Counted from the stretch's first letter, positions 12,638 through 24,657 are shown. The stretch: 64,000 nucleotides of DNA from Mesorhabditis belari (GCA_958450365.1 CAUEEP010000743.1:8797501-8861500), one strand, 5' to 3'. Numbers and translations are program-made. Notes: generated by a model not told the origin, from the letters alone.

Positions 12638-15600
12638 ATGCGGTTATTACTGATTTTTAGCGCTTTCCTTGGGGTTAGCCTATCGGTTTGCCAAAATAAA
12701 GACTACACACAGTTATCGAATGGAAAATGCTATAAGGTGGGTGAAAAATGAGGATATTAATGCGTTTATGAGGGGTAGGCTAATTTCCGCAATTTTTTTT
12801 GCGCAACTCGCCATAACTTTCTTCTAAGTGGACCAATCTTTATGATTTTGGTTTCATTTTGTTCCACTTATTGAGATCTACAAAATCATAAAGATTAGAA
12901 GAAAGATTAGAAGACTTAGAAGAAAGTTATGGCGAGTTGCGCAAAAAAAAAATGAATGATTTGCCTTTTCTTTGTCAAAGAACGACAGGTAATTTAGCCT
13001 ACCCCGCTTATGATTTGAAAGTTGCGAATTACGGTGAGACTACGGTAGTTTATGCTAATTGAATTACGGTAACTTAACTTAAAGCTAAAAATCTTCTTTC
13101 AGATCATCAAAGGATCTTTTACCTATTTTAAAGCCGCCGACATGTGCCAACAACAAAATGGACAATTGGCCACTTTGCATAAATCAGGTAAATGATGATG
13201 AGCATTGTAATGTAAATCTGTGGTATTTGTGGCTATAAAAACTTTTTTTTTCTTTCAAATTTTTAATTAATAAACTTACTTCTATAGCCGACAACGATGC
13301 GATGGCTCAATATCTTTCATCGGGACTCTGGGAAGAAGCGTGGATTGGCCTCCAATGCACCACACAATCCGACTGTTTCTGGGATGATGGAACGAAATTT
13401 GATTACTCGAATTTTAATAGTAAGCATTGATAACAAGAAATCTCAATAGTTAAAAGAACTTGTACTTTGATAAGTTTAGTTACTTTAAAATTTTAAAAGT
13501 TAGTTCTCAAAAGTCAAATTTAGAGCTCTAAAGCAATAAATCTAGAGCAATAAAATCATCGCAACGTTTCAGACAATCCCGATTTTTCAAATGGAAAAAA
13601 TTGCGTGATGTTGAAAGCGGGATTGACGGTGATGCCTCGTTTTAGAGATGTTTACAATGGATGGACACCGAAAAGTTGCTATTCAGCAACTGATAATGCT
13701 CTTTGCGAAGAAATATCTAAAGGTATTCAATCTTTAAAGAAATATTTACTGAAACAAAGGATTTTAGACCTTCCTGGATGCGGTGACTACAGTGAATTCG
13801 AGGGAAATTGCTACAAGGTAAGTAAAGCGTTTTGAGATGTATGCTCTAACGATAGAAACGCACCCTTCCTCGCGCATTCATTGAGTTCTTCGGTTTTCTT
13901 GCTTGAACTACAGTACTGGACAATGAAATATGATATTTGAAAAACGATCGCCACTTTCGCGCGTCTGTGACTCCATTGTCTTTGAGTTTAAACAATTAGT
14001 GTTATACATTTTCTGAAAGCTCTTTTCAAGGGCTACACAATGGTAATATTAATATTTAGAAATACGGTAAAGACAAGGGAGTTACAGACGCGCGAAAGTG
14101 ACGATCTTTTTTCAAATATGATATTTCATTGTCCAGTAGTGTAGTTGTTGAAGAGTTCAGTACATCAAATAAAGTACGATTAGATTAAAAAAACACTTTG
14201 AGAACAAGTTCCAGTTTAATAAAAGATAAACTGTAACAGCTTTAAACTGAAAGCACACATGAGCTTGAGGTGAATCCAGATTTGCATTCAAATCTACAAA
14301 GTAAATTTCAGTACCAACCGTCGGCCCCTTCATGGCTGGCTGCTGAAACGATTTGTGCTCAACAGGGAGGACATCTCGTTTCAATCCACAATATTTTAGT
14401 TTGTAATCAATTTCGAAATTAAATCTAAGAATTTCAGGAAAATATTTTCATCTTCAATCTGCTGAAAGCCGATGGAGTGGGTGTGGCTGCGTGGATTGGC
14501 CTCTATAACACCGCCAATCAGTACTACTGGGCTGACTCGTCGATCGTTGATTATTACAATTTGGCTGGTGAGTGTTGTGGCTTAAATAATCGATGATATA
14601 CAAATTTCTCAACTAGACTACGATAGAAGTACTTTAGTCTATCTTTTTTCATGCATTTAAACTTATTTCACAGGTCCTGCACTCAACATGGACCCTGCCT
14701 GTTATGCCCTTTCGACGACCAACTTGGTCTCACCACAGAAATGGGTGCCTGAGAGTTGTGACAATGATTTGCCTTTTCTTTGTCAAAGAACGACAGGTAA
14801 ATGTTGTATTTTAGACTTGAGTTTAGTGTAAACCTCTGTAGCTTATAAAAGAGACTTTTCTGGATGAAATTGGTCCCTTTACAAGTCGGCTTTTGTGTAC
14901 CTCTTACAGTAGATGCTTTTGCCAACGTTTCATTCAAATTTGTCTAGAGAATCGACTTCAAAAGAACTTCCAAAATAAGAGCCTTTCAAAAGGGGGTCTG
15001 GGAGTCAGCTTTTTGACCCCTGGTCGGTTCTTGAGAGGCTTCTTGAAAGTGATAGGAGTGACTAAACCCTCGAGGGAAACCCACCTGGGTCTACGGAGTG
15101 AGTCTGCTGACCGTGTAATACTGTCAGTGCCAGTAATAATGAGCCAGTAATACACCGCTTCTCCTCGGCGTATTAGTGGCTTTAGTAGGTCGCTTCCAGG
15201 AGTTTTTGATTGCCTCAGGGGCCTAAGCTTAGCGGGGAACGTAAAAAAAGCTACCGTAACTCGTTTTTCATGAAAAAAATAGGGATTTGAATTGATAGAA
15301 CATCGGTCAATGTTCTAATAGGCGTCTAATAGGCGTTCTAATAGGCGACTAGCTCGATTACGGTATTTAGTCTAGATTGAGCATTCAGTCTAGATTAGCT
15401 GGATTACGGTATTTAGTCTAGAATGGGCATTCAGTCTAGATTAGCTGGATTACGGTATTTAGTCTAGACTCGGCATTCAGTCTAGATTAGCTGGATTACG
15501 GTATTTAGTCTAGATTCGGCATTCAGTCTAGATTAGCTGGATTACGGTATTTAGTCTAGATTCGGCATTCAGTCTAGATTAGTTCTTGGCCGTTTTACTA

Positions 15601-15890
15601 TGAAACGTTAGAAAATCACCTTTAAAAAAACTTTAGGCAGCCCATCTCCTGTACCTCCATTCGTTCCACCAACAACAACAAGTACAACAACCACAACGAA
15701 AACCACCACCACTCAATGGACGACAGCCACCGAACCCCTGGATCCATCAGCCCCAACTCTCCCTCCAATCATCACTTCCGTCCCGACCGTTCCAACTGTC
15801 CCACAAGCAAATATGACTGTCGCCCCAACCTCGAACACAACAAATTCACCAACTTTCCTGCCTAGAGGTCTAAATATTTTACCACTCTGA
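12638..15890 (+). CDS. Secreted double C-type lectin with mucin-like Thr/Pro tail
   Basis: Nine exons (12638-12736, 13103-13187, 13288-13419, 13573-13722, 13768-13817, 14312-14398, 14438-14567, 14674-14796, 15637-15890) join in phase to 369 residues. Residues 1-18 are a signal peptide (MRLLLIFSAFLGVSLSVC). Two C-type lectin-like domains follow (about 26-150 and 158-285), each with the NGKCYK/EGNCYK start, a helix with a conserved Cys (AADMCQQQNGQLATLH; AAETICAQQGGHLVSIH), the W-I-G-L core, and terminal cysteines ending DNDLPFLCQRTT. Neither has an obvious EPN or WND calcium/sugar motif, so carbohydrate binding is uncertain. The last exon is rich in Thr, Pro and Ser (PPTTTSTTTTKTTTT), a likely O-glycosylated stalk, with no anchor after it. 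Such proteins are secreted, often from gut or epidermis, and are commonly immune-responsive in nematodes. Confidence 0.92.
12794..12992. mobile_element. Palindrome next to a copied lectin exon end in intron 1
   Basis: gcgcaactcgccataacttt and its reverse complement bracket about 150 bp (12797-12945). Immediately after it, 12955-12992 repeats 38 nt of the end of exon 8 of the same gene plus its splice donor (compare about 14761-14800). The host fragment beside the inverted repeat suggests capture or template switching during an insertion. Confidence 0.7.
13909..14144. repeat. Inverted repeat with ~75 bp arms in intron 5 of the lectin gene
   Basis: Arms 13909-13985 and about 14065-14144 share actggacaatgaaatatgat and cgcgcgtctgtgactcc in opposite orientation. 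Probably another MITE; no target duplication was assigned. Confidence 0.75.
15356..15582. repeat. 46-bp tandem repeat, five units, in intron 8 of the lectin gene
   Basis: Unit starts gattacggtatttagtctag; copies start at 15356, 15402, 15448, 15494 and 15540 with one to three substitutions each. Each unit carries two tctaga (XbaI) sites. Confidence 0.9.
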
Positions 15891-15895
15891 TCTCG

Positions 15896-15901
15896 AATAA
15901 A
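15896..15901 (+). promoter_or_regulatory. Polyadenylation signal AATAAA of the lectin gene
   Basis: A canonical hexamer lies five bases after the stop codon and is followed by a T-rich stretch. Very short 3' UTRs of this type are common in nematodes. Confidence 0.55.
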
Positions 15902-18216
15902 CAATTACTTTTACGCAAAAAATACTTGCGATTCTTGTCACAATTCCCATAAATCTCCTATGAAAAAGCTATGAGTTCTCATTTGTTTTCCTTTTCAGAT
16001 CAGAACAGACCTCATAAAGTAAATAGCGGCGCATGTTTTTCGAAAAAAAACACAAACAAATAACAGTAAACAAGCTGCTGAAATGAGGTCTACATTTGAT
16101 AAAGTTCACTCAATCGGTTCCTCGTTTTTAAAAAAAAAACATTTGATTATGTTCAAATTTGATGATCATTTTGATCATTTTTTAATGTTTATCAAACTTG
16201 AAAACTGTAGGAAAGGTCAGTTTTTGAGATTTTATCAGCTTCAAATTTTTCTTTACAATTTCCAAAACTCGATCACCATTTTGCGCAATTTCTTAACTAC
16301 TGCAGAAAGATTAGTTTTGAATTTTTCCGTTTAATAATAATCATACTTTATTCATGGTGAGTGAGTGTGAGTGTGATGAGTAATCAGTGTGTAATTGTTT
16401 CCAGTTGTCTCTAAAGACCCAGACAATTTCTTCACAATGTCACAATGTCACAATGTCACAATGTCACAATGTCACAATGTCACAATATTACAATGCTAAA
16501 CTCGATGATCACTTTGTGACTCCCACATTTTACAAACCATCGATTTCAAAATCGACATAATCTTTTTTTGAGTGCTTTTGCTCGTGAGTCATTTCAAAAG
16601 CTCTTTCTCTTTCCATTTCCTTAATTCAAAATCAATTACTCATTTTTACTTTTGTTTATTCAAGTCTCATTGGTCTGTTCCCTACTGCAAATGTTTGTTT
16701 AGAGAAGCCGTAGAAAGTGATCTTCAGAAAATGATCCAAATCAATTTCTCTCGTTTTTTTTTTGTGACCAAATACCACTTATTTCTCTTTAACCTTTTCA
16801 TTCGAGTCACAAAACCGAATAACTTTCTTGAAATTTTTCTTTCTCTTTCTTTCTTTCAAGCATAAAGAATTTAAGAGATGCAATCACCACTGATCATCTA
16901 AAACAAGTGTCACTTTTTTTGTCTATATCTTATATATGTTGTGTCCGATTTAGACTGTAATCTAAATCGGACGGAAATCTAAAACGGACACAACATATAG
17001 ATTATATTCATGCAAAATATTCAACTAGTTACAACATTGTTTTATCTATTAAAATTTCTTCATTTAATTACTTTTTATGAGAGAAAAATGGTACGACTCT
17101 GTGCGCCCGTTTGCCCAAGCCGTATCTCCCCAACGGTAACTTGGATCGAGCTGAAAGTTTGACAATAAACAGTCAACTTTTTAGTAGCTCTAATATAACC
17201 CATTTATTTGATTGATCTCTTTAACTGTTTTTCCTAAAAATACAAATTCTGAGATTTTTGGGTAGCTTTTTTCTTTGGACATCTATATTGAGATAGAGAT
17301 AGAGTCCAGAGATTAAGAAAGAAAGATCAGATTAAGAAATGTTTTTTGACCCAAAATAGAGCCCAAAGTCTCTAGATTAAAAATGTAATATTAGTTTTTG
17401 AAAATGAGTAAGTTTTTAAATTTTAAAGATCAAAAAACTGAGCTCGACTCTGAGAAAAATGCTCTGTCGGGGTGGGCGAGTGGTCTAAGCCGCCGGCTAC
17501 TTGTCCAGTCAAGAAATAATTAGCTTTACCTGGAAAATCGGTTATAGAAACAGCCTAAACCTTCACCTATCTCGGTCGAGAGGAGTACTACCCTTTCTAT
17601 CCCGTTTTATTGATTTACTATCCCAAAAAAGTGACTGATGCTATGACTTTGGTTAAAAGTATCGCTTTGCAAAGGAAATTGTAACGTTCGGTAATACTGG
17701 TCTAGTATCTTCTTACATCAATCCTGAATATTACACTCATGACAATCTTATATTGGCTATGATTTATTCTTCAAAAATTCAAACGTTTCCCTTTAACAAC
17801 GGAAATTTTATTTGAGATCACTTAACCAAGCCTTTTTGCCATTTTAATTAACATTTTGTTGTTTTTCTCGTTACTTTGAACTTCCATTTACCTGCAATTG
17901 TTCGATCTCCTTAGCAACACCACGAAATTTGTAGCAAAAAAAAAAGAAATTTCAAAGAAAGAAATTGGAAACTTCACCTTTGGGATTTTCGCATGCTTGC
18001 CCAGCATTCAAATGAATTTTATTAAACAATTTGATCAGATTCAATTCTGAATCATTCGAAAAATCTCTGCTAAACATATTCGGGAAATTTGTTTTCAAAT
18101 TTGTTTTCAAATTTGTTTCCAAATTTATTTTCAAATTGTTTTCAAATTGTTTTCAAATTTGTTTTCAAATTTGTTTTCAAATTTGTTTTCAAAATACCGA
18201 TTTCATTTCACTCAGA
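15902..18216. other. Intergenic with simple repeats
   Basis: Contains an 8-bp microsatellite (cacaatgt, about 16434-16488), a short palindrome (16936-16999, tgttgtgtccgattt at both ends), a tRNA-like stretch at 17465, and a caaatttgtttt tandem run at about 18085-18190 just before the next gene. No supported exon. Confidence 0.55.
17465..17515 (+). pseudogene. tRNA-like 5' half (Leu/Ser-type D arm)
   Basis: The string gtcggggtgggcgagtggtc, followed by taagccgccgg, resembles the acceptor and D arm of a long-variable-arm tRNA (A box TGGGCGAGTGGTCTAAGC). No matching T arm or acceptor 3' strand follows, so it is a relic or a chance match. Confidence 0.3.
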
Positions 18217-21176
18217 ATGAGCTCAACACCGGTTCTGAGACCGCGGCGATTTTTCGGTCCATTTCAGTTGCTCGTTCGAATTTGTGGCCTCGATTTGACG
18301 TATTCGATATTCACGTATGCGTAAAAACTAGCTTTTGAAAAGTTTTAACTCTTAAATGAATCCAAAATTGAAACCTTTGATGGAAATGGATTAGATTGAA
18401 AGAGGCGAAACAAGCTGGCGCCGCTTGTCGAGCGATTTTCTTTACAATTACCACCACGTTTATCATGACGATACTTATCATGGATTTGATTGCAATTGGG
18501 AAAACGGAAAATGATGTATGAATTCTTTTAGATTCAAAGATCTAATCAAAATCAACAATTTAGTCCTTTTCAATACAATGGCTTTTGACAAATCTTAAAT
18601 TCGGGATGGTGCTTCACGGGGTGGCCTCAGCTGGATTCATGGCAGCTTTGACGGCAAAACATGTCTTTCAACAACTTGAGCAACAGTATGCTGCTCTTTC
18701 GCTGGTATAGATCGATTCAAGACGGCTATCGGTCCCTTTTCCCATTGAAAATTTAACTTTGAGCTCAAATTTCTTGTGGCTGTTTAATTTCAATAGTTTT
18801 TGTATTAATCGACAGAGAAAAATATGGTGCATCTAATGATAATAAGAATATTTAAAATTGAACAGCCAAACACGGCGGCTTCAGCTGGATTCATGGATTG
18901 AGCTGGATTGAGCTTAAAGTTGGATTGTGAATGGCAAAGGCGCGTATAAAAGCATCATAATTAAACCAACTGGAAACTAAGGGTTTAAATGTGTCAATGA
19001 GATGCTAGACAAGAATTTTGGCCTTTATCGATTCAACCATTCAGAGAATTCCCTCAAATACCCGAATGCGAGCCGTTGTGTTGACGGTAATGTTCGTATT
19101 CACGATTATTCTAATGTTGGTTGTGGTTTCAAATGCGGCCGACGATACGTCAACGTGGATTAAAGGGTTTTCGCTGAATAAATCAATTTTTGATCAAAAC
19201 CAATTCCAGCGGTTCGCCCATATCATTCAAGAACATTTGGGGAGCTGATCCGTTCATTCGAATCGTTTGCGGTAGATTGATGCTTTCAGTCTTTTCAACT
19301 AAAAACTTTCAGGATTATTCTCATGCCTTTCCACTGTGATCTACATTTTGGCATTTGGTGGTATCACTCAACAATTTCGTGGCTTCAATGAAGAGCTACG
19401 GACTGCAGCCAACGAAGCTGATTTGGTAACGAAACAATAAAAACGTCTTTTGATGTTTTCTAAAAGAGTTTGTCTCATTAACTCTTCTCATTTTAAATTA
19501 CTTTATATTAAAGCTTAGAGACAAGTGATTCTTTGGCTAAACTCAAAAGTCTAGTGAAATACAATTTCTTTTAAGGAGCGCCTTTTAGAAAACACTTCAC
19601 TCACCAGGGTTTCATTTGCAGACATACGACTCACTAATCTCGTTTGTTCAAAGACAAAAGGAGTTGCTCGCAATGGTTCGCTATGTCAATGATACGTTTG
19701 GAAAACTCGTGAATCTGGGAGCGATTGGAGCCTTTATTGCGCATGTGAGTTGTCTTAAACAAACGAGCATTTTTATCGAAGAAGTTGTTTAACAAAAGAA
19801 CCGAGTACAAATTCACAGCTCAATCCCTATAAAAATGATTGGCGAGGTGTTCTTTATGCGTAATCGCTCGCGAACTGGCACACACCGCCGATCGATAGGT
19901 GTTCCCTTTTGCATTCCGGAAAGCGACAGGAGCGAATGAGCCGCTCATGCCATCAATGCTGAAATTATGCCCAAATTCCCGCTAGAAACCCATCGCGTTA
20001 AATCATTATGTTACTTAAAAAATCAAACTGGGAAAACATTGTGACTGGACCCTAGAGCTTTGTCTATCGGTTTCCTCAGAATTGGTTAGTCCAATCAACC
20101 CCTACTAGGTACCGAAAGCCTTAACTAAGTGTCCTCGTCAAAAATATAAAAAAAAGTTAACAATAATATTTCTCTAAACAAAGTCATTAACGATTATTTA
20201 TTCAAAGCCTTTAAGTTAGCCTAATTGACAATATTCGGAATGTTTTAGGTAACAGCTGTAGCAATCTTTGTCGGCCATCGTTCGAGTTTAACGGGCGGCC
20301 AAGTGGCGTTGATGATTGGCTATTTGGTGATTAGCGGTAATCTAATGGCTTCACTTTTGTATGTCCCTGGAATGCTAAATGCTCAGGTTCAACAAAAAAC
20401 TTTGGATTGTACAATCTTTAAAACATTTTTAGGTACAAGAACTTCGAGACATTTTGATATTGAAGTCGAACGTCGGGTTGAGCAAGAATGAGATGGTAAG
20501 TCTAGAAATCGATAGACATTTAGGGGGATATTTAGTTACTCCCACTTGTGAATCACATGGTGCAAAGGGCCGAGGCTCCGGAGAATAAATTGTGCTTCTT
20601 GCACACGTTCTTGATCGATTTACGCATTGCTCACAGGGTATGATCGTTAAAATTACTCAAATTACTTAGGCTCAGGCTTAGGCTTAGGCTTAGGCATAGG
20701 CTCAGGCTTAAGCTTAGGCTTGAGCTTAAGTTTGTTTAGGAATGCTTCTCATGTTTTGAACATCTTATCTAAAAATTAGACCTGTTGTTGCGCTCGTCTT
20801 GCTCCTTCATTATCTGATGCGGTTCCCATTTGGATAAACAACTCTAGGCTCTACTCAAACCCATTTTTGAGTCATTTAATGAGCTGAAGAGCTGAAGAGC
20901 TAAAGAGCTAAAGTCTAAACACTTAACTAGCTTTTAAATATTGGGTTGGTGAATTGAAAACTGCCGGACTTTGAACTAAAATTGACTTTGAACTAAAATT
21001 GACTTTGAACTAATTCACCAATTCAATAGTTTTATTTCATCTACTAGTTTTCATTGAAAACAGATTTAGGGACTTAAATTAGAGAGGTTAAAGGATAAAT
21101 TCAGCTAACGCTAGCAATGCTCCCACTCGGCAACATCCTCATCTTTCTCGGTCGCATCTACGGTGTTCAGCAATAA
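18217..21176 (+). CDS. Gustatory-receptor-like seven-TM receptor
   Basis: Eleven exons (18217-18320, 18395-18515, 18564-18704, 19009-19166, 19210-19271, 19313-19425, 19622-19744, 20249-20386, 20433-20495, 20536-20637, 21105-21176) are phase-consistent and give 398 residues. Hydrophobic segments: about 13-33, 46-66, 78-100, 140-158, 196-215, 275-312 and 376-394; the C-terminus reads LTLAMLPLGNILIFLGRIYG. The exon starting TYDSLISFVQRQKELL and the next have the same lengths as two exons of the minus-strand 7TM gene at 2.5-6.2 kb. Intracellular-loop length and a TM7 at the extreme end fit the gustatory-receptor-like/SRR superfamily, which includes light- and taste-sensing receptors in nematodes. 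Ligand unknown. The 43-nt intron between exons 4 and 5 is inferred from a needed frame change and should be confirmed by RNA. Confidence 0.72.
19833..19990. repeat. GC-rich dispersed hairpin repeat, copy 1
   Basis: atgattggcgaggtgttctt, then taatcgctcgcg, ctggcaca and gataggtgttccc recur in the same order at 49.54 and 49.74 kb; a later block (gagccg...tatgcccaaatt) is also shared. The GC content is much higher than the flanks. It sits in an intron of the 7TM gene. Class unknown. Confidence 0.6.
20666..20731 (+). repeat. Interstitial telomeric repeat (TTAGGC)n, 11 units
   Basis: Eleven consecutive hexamers in register; five are exactly TTAGGC and the rest differ by one or two bases (TCAGGC, ATAGGC, TTAAGC, TTGAGC, TTAAGT). 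TTAGGC is the nematode telomere repeat. The array lies in the last intron of the 7TM gene. Confidence 0.85.
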
Positions 21177-22379
21177 CTTACTGATAATTACTTCAATCGG
21201 GTATTAGCATAACAAATTTTCTTTTTTCACAAATCATCGCTTGCAATTTCTTTCTTTCGTGCAATCATTTTCCTCTCTTGAAATGCCATCAAAGTTCTGA
21301 TAAACGGTGAGCGTTCTCTGCTGTGTTGTGCTTAATCTCGTGATCACTGATACACTCTATTCAAAAAAAAATTTGCTGAACTTCAGAAAGACAAACAATT
21401 GAACAATGGCTTTGTTTTCTTGACTCTGAAAATCAGAAGAAAACAAGGCAGCTAGAGAAATGGGTAGAGACCAAATTTACACGTTTCTTGTATCATATTA
21501 TTTGCTCTGGAGTAGGTAGAGATTGTTTTCGAAAAGATGCGCTTAGAAAAGCGATCGTAACTTGCTTTATTTTACTAAATTAGTCTGTTTTTAGTGACTC
21601 ATATCCACTTTTAGAACCTAGTACTAAACACAGGTTTAGTAAAAGTCAATCAGTACAAATGCATAAGATCTGGTCAAGAATTCTCCGACGAACCATCTGC
21701 AAGCCTGGAAAAATTGATTTTGAAATACTTATTGTCCCTGACACTCGATCAATCAACAGCTATCACTTATAACAATGATCTAATGTATCTGGAAAGAAAG
21801 ATTGGTTTAGCAATGACAGATAAGCTATCCTAAAAAGATAAACTATCCTATGGTTGTACAGATCCTCGTTAAAGAGTTTAAAAACTAAAATTGCAAGAGT
21901 TTAAATAGAAATAGAATCAAAGAAGATAAAGCCAAGATGCCAAAAATACTAAAAAAGTTCTAATCAAAAATCATCATGGAATTAAAAACAACAAAATTTG
22001 ACTGTGATGACGTCAGTGCATCTACCTTAATCAAATGAAAACCGGACCCTCTAAATTCTAAACGATTTCATTTACACGAGAAAGTGTACCTTTCTGTGCA
22101 TGCCATCTCTTTCAAACAATCTTTCAAAATCTCCTTTTCCCCGTGTGTTCAAATGAGAAGAATGGCTCCTAAAATTTCATTGTCCGCCACTGATAAGAAC
22201 CCAATTTTTTTGACGATGAAAGAGCCGAAAAAATTCTGAGAGTCCACTCAAATCCGCCCGCCTTTTTTTAAGCAGATTCACGAGGGAAAATTCAAGAGTC
22301 CAAACTGATTAGCTGATAAGAAAAACTGCATAAATACGAGGAAGATAGAAGAGCCGGTAGCGACTTTGCTCCACAAAGA
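21177..22379. other. Intergenic, upstream region of the first cathepsin B gene
   Basis: No supported exon. The last 200 bases carry two TGATAA motifs (see next entry) and a TATA-like cataaata at 22329-22336, about 45 bases before the inferred start. Confidence 0.5.
22191..22319 (+). promoter_or_regulatory. Paired TGATAA (GATA-factor) sites upstream of cathepsin B
   Basis: TGATAA occurs at 22191-22196 and 22314-22319. In C. elegans, intestinal digestive proteases are driven by the GATA factor ELT-2 through this hexamer. The same core lies on the minus strand upstream of the third cathepsin gene (34811-34816), and GATAA precedes the second (27156-27160). Function is inferred. Confidence 0.5.
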
Positions 22380-23951
22380 ATGGTTGGTTCTTCTTTCTTT
22401 TGTTCTTTCATTTAACAGCAATTAGTAACGGTAGTCTCATTTTGTCATAGTATCATAGTAGGGTCTGCCTTCCCTAAGTTGATTGTATCATGCCTGGTTT
22501 TTCGCTTTATAAGCAAAAAACTGTAACTGGTAGTGCTTTAGTAGTACTAATCCTTGGTTCTATAGAGAAACACCTAGGCTATTGTAATATTAGCTTTATC
22601 AGCTCTAATAGTCAAAAATCCGTAGCTAGCAAGATAGACTCAGCTTTATCGACTCTACTTTCTAAGCAATCCTCTCTATTTGCAGAAGTCCCTCTTGTTG
22701 GCCGTTACGGCCTTAGTCGCCGTCTGGGCCGCGCCCGCCCCCGAACATCTCACCGGACAAGCTCTTGTTGACTTCGTCAATGCCAACACCAACTTGTGGA
22801 AGGCTGAGCTTAACACAAAATGGACTCTTCCTCAGTTCAAGAAACGCCTCATGAACTCGAAATACGTCAAGGTCAGTGAAATTGATAGTTGATAGTAAGC
22901 TGGAATTGTAAAGACTTAGAACTAGGCTTATCTTTAACTCTTCTAATGGTTCCACCAGTCTGTAATCTTTATATTGTAAGCTGGATCATCATATACAATC
23001 AATTCCCTTTTCAGGTCCCCGCTGGAACCCCCGAGGTGCACCACGAGGTCCAAAACTTGGCCACCATCCCAGCCAGCTTCGACGCTCGCACTCAATGGGC
23101 TCAATGCTACACAATCGGATGGATCCGTGATCAATCTGACTGTGGATCATGCTGGGCTTTCGCAGCTGCCGAGATCGCCTCTGACCGTACCTGCATCGAT
23201 GCGCCGAACACACCAATCATGCTCTCGGCTGAGGATATCCTTTCCTGCTGTGGATTCTCGTGCGGAGATGGATGTGAGGGAGGATACCCAATTGAGGCCA
23301 TGAAATGGTGGGTCTCAAAGGGAGTCGTCACCGGAACTTCCTACTTGGATCATCAAGGATGCAAGCCATACTCGATCCCGCCATGTGGACACCACAATGG
23401 AACTTACTACAAAGAGTGCCCATCTGATATCTACCCAACACCAAAGTGCAGCCAAGCTTGCCAATCCGGATACGCCAAGACGTACACACAAGACAAGCAC
23501 TTCGCCAAGTCTGCCTACAAGGTCTCCCGCAGTGTCTCATCGATCCAAACTGAGATCATGACCTATGGACCAGTTGAGGCTGCCTTCACCGTTTACGAGG
23601 ACTTCTACAACTACAAGAGCGGAGTCTACCATGTAAGTTGATTAAAAGAGAACTTTAAGAACTCAAAGTGAACTATTGAATCTAGCTGAATAGCTTTAGA
23701 ACTTTTCTAAGATCTCAAAATCATTCCAAAACTGAAACTGAATGTTTCCTTTTCAGCACGTCACCGGACAAGAGCTCGGAGGACACGCCGTCAAGATCCT
23801 CGGATGGGGAAATCTTAACGGACAAAACTACTGGCTCGTTGCCAACTCATGGGACACCGACTGGGGAGAGTCAGGATTCTTCCGTATCCGCTCAGGAAAC
23901 GATGAGTGCGGTATTGAGGACGGAATCGTCGCCGGTATCCCCAAGAACTAA
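22380..23951 (+). CDS. Cathepsin B-like cysteine protease (left copy of inverted pair)
   Basis: Exons: an ATG-only first coding exon (22380-22382, tentative), 22686-22871, 23015-23632, 23757-23951; 333 residues. A signal peptide ([15 protein letters not shown]) is followed by the cathepsin B propeptide ([16 protein letters not shown]) and a papain-family C1A domain. Visible catalytic parts: [10 protein letters not shown] (nucleophile Cys), [11 protein letters not shown] (His) and [13 protein letters not shown] (Asn). The occluding loop keeps the His pair (PPCGHHNG), so dipeptidyl-carboxypeptidase activity is plausible. [15 protein letters not shown] is the usual cathepsin B core. Likely secreted into the gut lumen or lysosome. 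The coding sequence from exon 2 to the stop appears to encode the same protein as the right copy. The first exon differs from the right copy and its donor (gttggt) is weak, so expression of this copy is less sure. Confidence 0.88.
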
Positions 23952-24657
23952 GCGCAATCAACGCTTATTTCTGTATATAAATAATAACATCGATAAAAAT
24001 TTCTCGTTATCTCAAAGGAACACAGATTTACAAAGCAAAGAGTTGACAGAAGCATGATTCAAACAAAAAAATGTTAACTGAAGACTGTCAGATAATTTAA
24101 GCTCATGGATGATGATTTGAAAAAAGGTAGGATTGACAAGTCTGCCACAAACGTTGAAGATAATTGTAAACTTTGCTTAAACGTAAAACAGACTTCAGAG
24201 TACAATCTCTTGAGAAAACTTAGCTAAAAAGTATTTATCAGCCTTAGAATCCATTCAATTCACTCATTTTCTAAGAAGTGGCCAGTTTCAAAAACTACCG
24301 TAGCTTTGTCTCTAGTCTTTGTCCAATCTATTTATGATATTTAAACTCTATAATGGATTTCGCATGAGATTTAGCTTTATGAATTTGGCATTGGGAATTG
24401 AAATTGATTACTTCTTTATATTCTTCACAAGTTAAGAGCTTTCAAGAAGCCTTTCTCCAAGTAAAGTTGCCCAATTGATGTCCGCTGGTTTTGGTTCAAA
24501 ATCATTTCAATGCGCTTTCGCATTGAGAATTGAAATCGACTTGAATCCGACACTAACGAGCTTGCAGAAATATTTTATTTTTGATCAAAAGACAATCGAC
24601 AATCATTTGCATCAAAAAAAGAAAGAAAAAAGAAAGAAAAATTCGCTGTGGAAAATG
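23952..24657. other. Spacer inside the inverted cathepsin pair, no gene seen
   Basis: 3' flank of the left cathepsin gene; AT-rich, no supported exon. Sequence here has no counterpart beyond the stop codon of the right copy. Confidence 0.5.

Noticed and set aside
18705..18710. Stop codon ending a short 18.2-18.7 kb gene
   Set aside because: The tag follows a usable gt donor (gtatag), and the next exon at 19009 continues in phase with receptor-like sequence, so one longer gene is the better model.
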